From Pedobacter sp. (GTDB lineage Bacteria > Bacteroidota > Bacteroidia > Sphingobacteriales > Sphingobacteriaceae): a stretch of DNA of 6,330 nucleotides. The notes below the pieces were generated by a model that did not search any database, was not told the DNA's origin, and saw nothing but the letters and a program-made list of their open reading frames with translations. Both the position numbers and the translations under genes were made by a program. Each line of letters begins with the position of its first letter. Position 1 is the stretch's first letter. This document shows positions 5,701 to 6,330 of this stretch, in pieces. The stretch spans positions 1 through 6,330 of the forward strand of contig SEDG01000147.1 in the NCBI GenBank assembly GCA_004295885.1, in the 5' to 3' direction.

Positions 5701-6330
5701 TAATGCACAGTTAAAACCAATACTTAGCGGATTGGCATGCATCACAGAGTTTAGGAAAGCTTCAGCAGTTTGGCCAGATAAAGTTCGTCCAGAAGCATCG
5801 GTAATCGTTCCAGAAATCATAATTTCTAACTTTCTGCCAATTACTTCTTCGTATTTTTTAATGGCAACGATAGCCACTTTTGCATTTAAAGTATCAAATA
5901 TGGTTTCGATTAAAAGTACATCAGAACCACCATCAACTAAACCCCTAACTTGTTCGTAGTAAGCCTCTTCCAGTTCATCAAAATAAACCGCCCTGTAACC
6001 TGGGTCGTTTACATTAGGCGACATAGAAAGAGTTCTGTTTGTTGGGCCAATTGCACCAGCAACAAAACATTTCCTGTCGGGATTTGCAACCATAAATTCT
6101 GTGGCAGCTTCCTTTGCAACCCTTGCACCTTCAAAACTTAGCTCGTAAGAAAGGTCTTCCATTTGGTAATCGGCCATGGAAATGCGTTGCGTACTAAAGG
6201 TATTGGTTTCAATAATATCAGCGCCTGCTTTTAGGTATTCAAGGTGAATAGCTTTAATAATATCAGGGCGAGTGATGTTTAGCAAATCGTTATTGCCTTT
6301 TACATCACAAGGGTGATTTGCAAAGCGCTC
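2734..6330 (-). CDS. metH: Cobalamin-dependent methionine synthase (N-terminal ~36-39 residues outside the window)
   Basis: MetH moves the methyl group of 5-methyltetrahydrofolate to homocysteine through B12, giving methionine. All four modules are visible; residues are counted from the right edge. The homocysteine domain has zinc-binding cysteines at 208 (GFNCALG) and 271-272 (GGCCGTT). The pterin domain starts near 316 (VNIGERTN). The B12 cap and Rossmann modules include GPLMDGMN and DVHDIGKN, with cobalt-ligand His723. The AdoMet activation domain has RPAPGYPACPEHTEK near 1108 and ends RKGMSLEEAEKWLSPNLAY. The frame is open to base 6330: upstream codons read ERFANHPCDVKGNND, so the TTG at 6285 is internal. 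Comparison with remembered E. coli residues (Cys247, Cys310/311, His759) puts the missing part at 36-39 residues and the full length near 1235. The His723-Arg1108 spacing is about ten residues longer than in E. coli, which maps to a repeat-bearing segment at 3340-3378. Any riboswitch would lie outside the window. Confidence 0.98.
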   Translation of the reverse strand, partial: ERFANHPCDVKGNNDLLNITRPDIIKAIHLEYLKAGADIIETNTFSTQRISMADYQMEDLSYELSFEGARVAKEAATEFMVANPDRKCFVAGAIGPTNRTLSMSPNVNDPGYRAVYFDELEEAYYEQVRGLVDGGSDVLLIETIFDTLNAKVAIVAIKKYEEVIGRKLEIMISGTITDASGRTLSGQTAEAFLNSVMHANPLSIGFNCALGAKEMRPHIEELAAKAGCYVSAYPNAGLPNEFGAYDEMPHETAHLVNDFIASGFVNIVGGCCGTTPEHIGCIAEKAKQAGPRKIPTIEPYMRLSGLEPVTITPESIFVNIGERTNITGSPKFSKLILGGDYEAALAVALQQVEGGAQIIDVNMDEGMLDSEAAMTKFLNLIASEPDIAKLPIMVDSSKWSVIENGLKCLQGKGIVNSISLKEGEEKFKESARKIMQYGAAVVVMAFDEQGQADNFERRKEICKRSYDILVGEIGFPAQDIIFDPNILTVATGLEEHNNYAVDFINATRWIKQNLPYAKVSGGVSNISFSFRGNNTVREAMHSAFLYHAIQAGLDMGIVNAGMLEVYQEIPPELLERVEDVLLNRRDDATERLVEYADTIKSKGKEIVRDEEWRKGTVEERLSHSLVKGIVEYLDDDVEEARQKYARPIQVIEGPLMDGMNIVGDLFGAGKMFLPQVVKSARVMKKAVAYLLPFIEQEKLDNPDQDQNSSAGKVLMATVKGDVHDIGKNIVGVVLACNNFEIVDMGVMVPAQEIIKKAKEINADIIGLSGLITPSLDEMVHFAKEMEREGFTIPLIIGGATTSRIHAAVKVAPNYSGPAIHILDASRSVTVCSTLMNPETKNDYVAGIRAEYDKAREAHLNKRSDKRFKTIEEARADKFQIDLDKVVTEPTFTGTRVFEDYPLAELVPYIDWTPFFHTWELRGSYPKIFDDKFVGDEAKKLFDDAQVLLKKVVDEKLLTAKGVIGFWPANSVGDDIELSVEREAMSDTKRQTPNAKPVTIHTLRQQAEKMAGEPYYALSDFVAPKESGVQDYFGGFAVTTGIGIDELVAEFERNYDDYNSIMIKALADRLAEAFAERMHELVRKEYWGYAKDENLSNQELIKEEYAGIRPAPGYPACPEHTEKGTLFNLLDAENKIGLRLTESYAMYPTAAVSGFYFSHPQSRYFGLGKITKDQVEDYATRKGMSLEEAEKWLSPNLAY
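3345..3369. repeat. In-frame 7-nt tandem repeat inside metH (GTTTGGC x3.6; coding strand AAACGCC)
   Basis: Three perfect copies of GTTTGGC plus GTTT run through the activation-domain part of metH. On the coding strand this is AAACGCC three times plus AAAC, read as KRQTPNAK. It lies within the segment by which this protein exceeds E. coli MetH, between the VGDDIE and LRQQ motifs. A 7-bp inverted pair (gtgtgga at 3329-3335, tccacac at 3392-3398) brackets it. Gain or loss of one unit would shift the reading frame; three units together keep it. Confidence 0.75.

Noticed and set aside
6074..6087. GTCGGGATTTGCAA within metH, similar to one arm of the 334-445 palindromes
   Set aside because: It has no complementary second arm and falls in a conserved coding stretch (PDRKCF region), so it is most likely a chance match.
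3329..6141. Several 63-113 codon plus-strand open frames opposite metH
   Set aside because: All lie within the well-supported metH coding frame on the other strand, with no domain, signal or start context of their own.
6283..6285. TTG at this position as the start of metH
   Set aside because: The frame stays open to the window edge and the upstream codons encode ERFANHPCDVKGNND, which continues the MetH N-terminal region. The gene is simply cut by the window.

Overview
The window looks like chromosomal DNA from a Bacteroidota bacterium, most likely a Sphingobacteriaceae/Pedobacter-type organism. This rests on AT-rich DNA, start codons without clear Shine-Dalgarno sequences, a secreted protein with a degenerate endosialidase-chaperone-like module, a free-standing four-helix-bundle 'S23' gene, and short GGATT/AATCC palindromes between convergent genes. 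The lineage is inferred; no rRNA or other marker is present.

Layout: the left edge holds the 3' end of threonine synthase (thrC) on the + strand. It converges on a run of five minus-strand genes that fills the rest of the window. The 128-bp convergent gap carries four small palindromes of one 7-3-7 design. In transcription order (right to left) the minus-strand genes are: metH (cobalamin-dependent methionine synthase, 5' end cut off by the window edge), a small four-helix-bundle protein of the 23S rRNA intervening-sequence family, metF (methylenetetrahydrofolate reductase), a small unrecognised membrane-anchored protein, and a small secreted protein. Gaps are 55, 79, 53 and 44 bp, so partial or complete co-transcription is possible.

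Functionally, MetF makes 5-methyltetrahydrofolate and MetH uses it with B12 to methylate homocysteine, so the two enzymes are successive steps of methionine synthesis. ThrC, on the opposite strand, belongs to the sister branch of the aspartate amino-acid family. The four-helix-bundle gene lies between metH and metF like an insertion and is bordered by imperfect 29-nt inverted repeats. The two small envelope proteins have no evident link to methionine metabolism.

The points most worth a second look are the covarying palindrome cluster, the inverted repeats around the four-helix-bundle gene, an in-frame 7-nt tandem repeat inside an extra segment of metH, and the miniature secreted protein that keeps part of an S74-like chaperone domain without its cleavage motif. 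I see no CRISPR array, tRNA, rRNA or complete transposon, and no convincing new multi-gene system.
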